A program made the translations under genes and the position numbers. Below the pieces are notes generated by a model that was not told the origin of the DNA, made no database searches, and was given only the letters and a program-made list of their open reading frames with translations. A stretch of 43,878 nucleotides of DNA from the NCBI GenBank assembly GCA_021775555.1, contig JAJFHP010000076.1, positions 1-43,878 on the forward strand, given 5' to 3'. Numbering within the stretch: position 1 is the first letter of the stretch; each line of letters begins with the position of its first letter. This DNA comes from Hyphomicrobiales bacterium (GTDB lineage Bacteria > Pseudomonadota > Alphaproteobacteria > Rhizobiales > Methyloligellaceae). This document shows positions 42,747-43,878 of this stretch, in pieces.

Positions 42747-43688
42747 CTATTCGGGCTGGCTTTGCTTGAGATGGGTGTAGCCGCCATGCACGCCATACTC
42801 ATCGTAGTACTCAACGGCGGCGGTAATGGTCTCGCTCAACGGGGTAAAGTTGATCTCCCCGAAGTCGGTAAAGGTCTTGACCGGGTCGAGGAGTATTGAT
42901 GCGGCTTCGTCGTCTCCCAGCGGGCGCAGGTCGGGTTCAGGATAGTCATTTAACTTCAGCGCTTTGACGATGGCATCATATAGCTCGATGATGGCAATAT
43001 CAGATCCGGAAGAGACATGATAAGGGCCATGTCCGGTGCCATCGGCCGCCTTGACCGCGACAGCCGCCAGATCCTTTACGTAAAGGAAATCGCGGCGGGC
43101 CTCAGTCACAAAGCACTTTTTGCCGCTCTTCAGCCGCTCATAGAAGATTGGCAGGGGCCCGCTGACATTGCGCGGCCCGATCACATTGGCGAGCCGGAAA
43201 GTGACATAGTCCAGACCGCTGATCTCAAGATAGTCTTCCGTGGTTGTTTTGGAGATTGCGTAGCTGGAATTGGCCGGGTTCTTTGGATGGCCGAGCGTAA
43301 TCGGGTTCTCAACAGGGGTGACGCCATAAGTGAGGGCCGTTTGGAAATAGATGAAGCGCTTGACGTCATTGTCCATGGAGGACTTGATCAGATTTACGCC
43401 CCCGACCCCGTTTGTCAGCATATCCCCGTACCAATTTTCCGGGTCCTTGTATGAACAGGCCGTGTGCACGAGCACGTCAGGTTTAAAATCGCCAAACAAA
43501 TTTTCAATGAGCTCCTTGTCGGCAATTGAACCCTCAACGAATGTGAGCTTGCTGTTATTTTCCGGCAGGTGGAGGCGCCGTCCGGTTTCGAAATTGTCGA
43601 TGGCAAGAACTTCATCGCCCCTTGCCAAATGAATATCGGCAATATGCGAACCGATCTGACCGCAGCCGCCAGTGATAAAAATCTTCAT
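42747..43688 (-). CDS. NAD-dependent epimerase/dehydratase (extended SDR)
   Basis: This 313-residue protein has the nucleotide motif GGCGQIGSH (residues 7-15). IDNFETGR (30-37) follows, with ALTYG near 118-122 and the catalytic pair Y143 and K147 (YAISK). RLANVIGPRN and RRDFLYVKDL support a nucleotide-sugar epimerase, reductase or dehydratase. No substrate-specific motif is recognised. It is the first gene of a reverse-strand pair with the WbpI-like 2-epimerase and probably prepares a deoxy or epimerised UDP- or GDP-sugar for the surface polysaccharide. Upstream sequence (43689-43878) is too short to judge. Confidence 0.82.
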   Translation of the reverse strand: MKIFITGGCGQIGSHIADIHLARGDEVLAIDNFETGRRLHLPENNSKLTFVEGSIADKELIENLFGDFKPDVLVHTACSYKDPENWYGDMLTNGVGGVNLIKSSMDNDVKRFIYFQTALTYGVTPVENPITLGHPKNPANSSYAISKTTTEDYLEISGLDYVTFRLANVIGPRNVSGPLPIFYERLKSGKKCFVTEARRDFLYVKDLAAVAVKAADGTGHGPYHVSSGSDIAIIELYDAIVKALKLNDYPEPDLRPLGDDEAASILLDPVKTFTDFGEINFTPLSETITAAVEYYDEYGVHGGYTHLKQSQPE

Positions 43689-43878
43689 TTTTCTTGTCCT
43701 TCATTTCCGGTCGGTGGGTGCGGGTATTCCTCGGGCGCCTCAGCTTTCGAGCAATCATTCCTCCAGGCCCTGCGATGCACTACTCAGCTTGCAGGATTTG
43801 AGGTCTCGCGAGCTGGTTATTTTTTGGCGCAACAATAGAGGTCAAGGCCAAGAAACGCACTGAATAGCCATAAAGCCA

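Noticed and set aside
43817-43878. Possible C-terminal tail of another reverse-strand gene at the right edge (ending FLGLDLYCCAKK)
   Set aside because: Only about 20 codons are visible, and another frame is also open there until 43781; it resembles a methyltransferase end but cannot be supported.
1-43878. CRISPR array, tRNA/rRNA, insertion sequences, prophage genes
   Set aside because: No spaced repeats, cloverleaf structures, transposase or phage motifs were seen on either strand.

Overview
The window looks like a chromosomal segment of an alphaproteobacterium. This is inferred from the two-subunit formate dehydrogenase architecture, the tungstate uptake genes, a tripartite tricarboxylate transporter (TTT) binding protein, and a polysaccharide locus carrying the ligase/decarboxylase pair usually seen with exosortase A. 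Species cannot be named from the sequence. I saw no tRNA, rRNA, CRISPR array, insertion sequence or prophage gene.

Layout. (1) 1-8.1 kb is an uptake and C1-oxidation block. A TctC-type solute-binding protein (cut by the left edge) diverges, across a dyad-rich 423-bp region, from a tightly packed operon: SucC-like and SucD-like acid-CoA ligase subunits, then the beta and alpha subunits of an NAD-linked formate dehydrogenase. (2) 8.1-10.5 kb holds a 57-residue orphan protein, a possible two-hairpin small RNA whose loop matches the anti-Shine-Dalgarno sequence, a two-helix membrane protein and a GMC flavoprotein with a cysteine cluster. (3) 10.6-29.8 kb is a Wzx/Wzy-type exopolysaccharide locus: initiating sugar phosphotransferase, UDP-xylose synthase, second epimerase, WecG-type transferase, Wzz/BY-kinase-like protein, flippase, polymerase and beta-helix protein. 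A reverse-strand module of GNAT-like protein, acyl carrier protein, AMP ligase and PLP decarboxylase follows, with a nearby 2-oxoglutarate-oxygenase-like gene, a GT4 transferase and a polysaccharide deacetylase. (4) 29.8-39.5 kb is a metabolic island: choline-dehydrogenase-type GMC enzyme, tungstate transporter tupBCA, a DNA-binding regulator with a periplasmic-binding-protein-like sensor domain, and a four-gene operon encoding an enolase-superfamily enzyme and a coenzyme-B12 mutase of the glutamate mutase family (S, L and E components). (5) 39.6-43.9 kb returns to surface polysaccharide genes: a decayed WlbA-type dehydrogenase, a CgeB-like transferase, a WbpI-like 2-epimerase and an SDR epimerase.

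How the parts fit. Tungstate imported by TupABC probably supplies the formate dehydrogenase, and the regulator next to tupA probably senses the metal oxyanion. The most unusual element is the mutase operon. The catalytic subunit aligns without gaps to clostridial glutamate mutase across the active site and keeps the cobalamin contacts. It has leucine in place of two substrate-binding residues, Arg149 and Glu171, so its substrate is probably not glutamate. The gene normally expected to follow in this pathway, methylaspartate ammonia-lyase, is replaced by a muconate-lactonizing-type enolase-superfamily enzyme. Together these suggest an undescribed carbon-skeleton rearrangement pathway.
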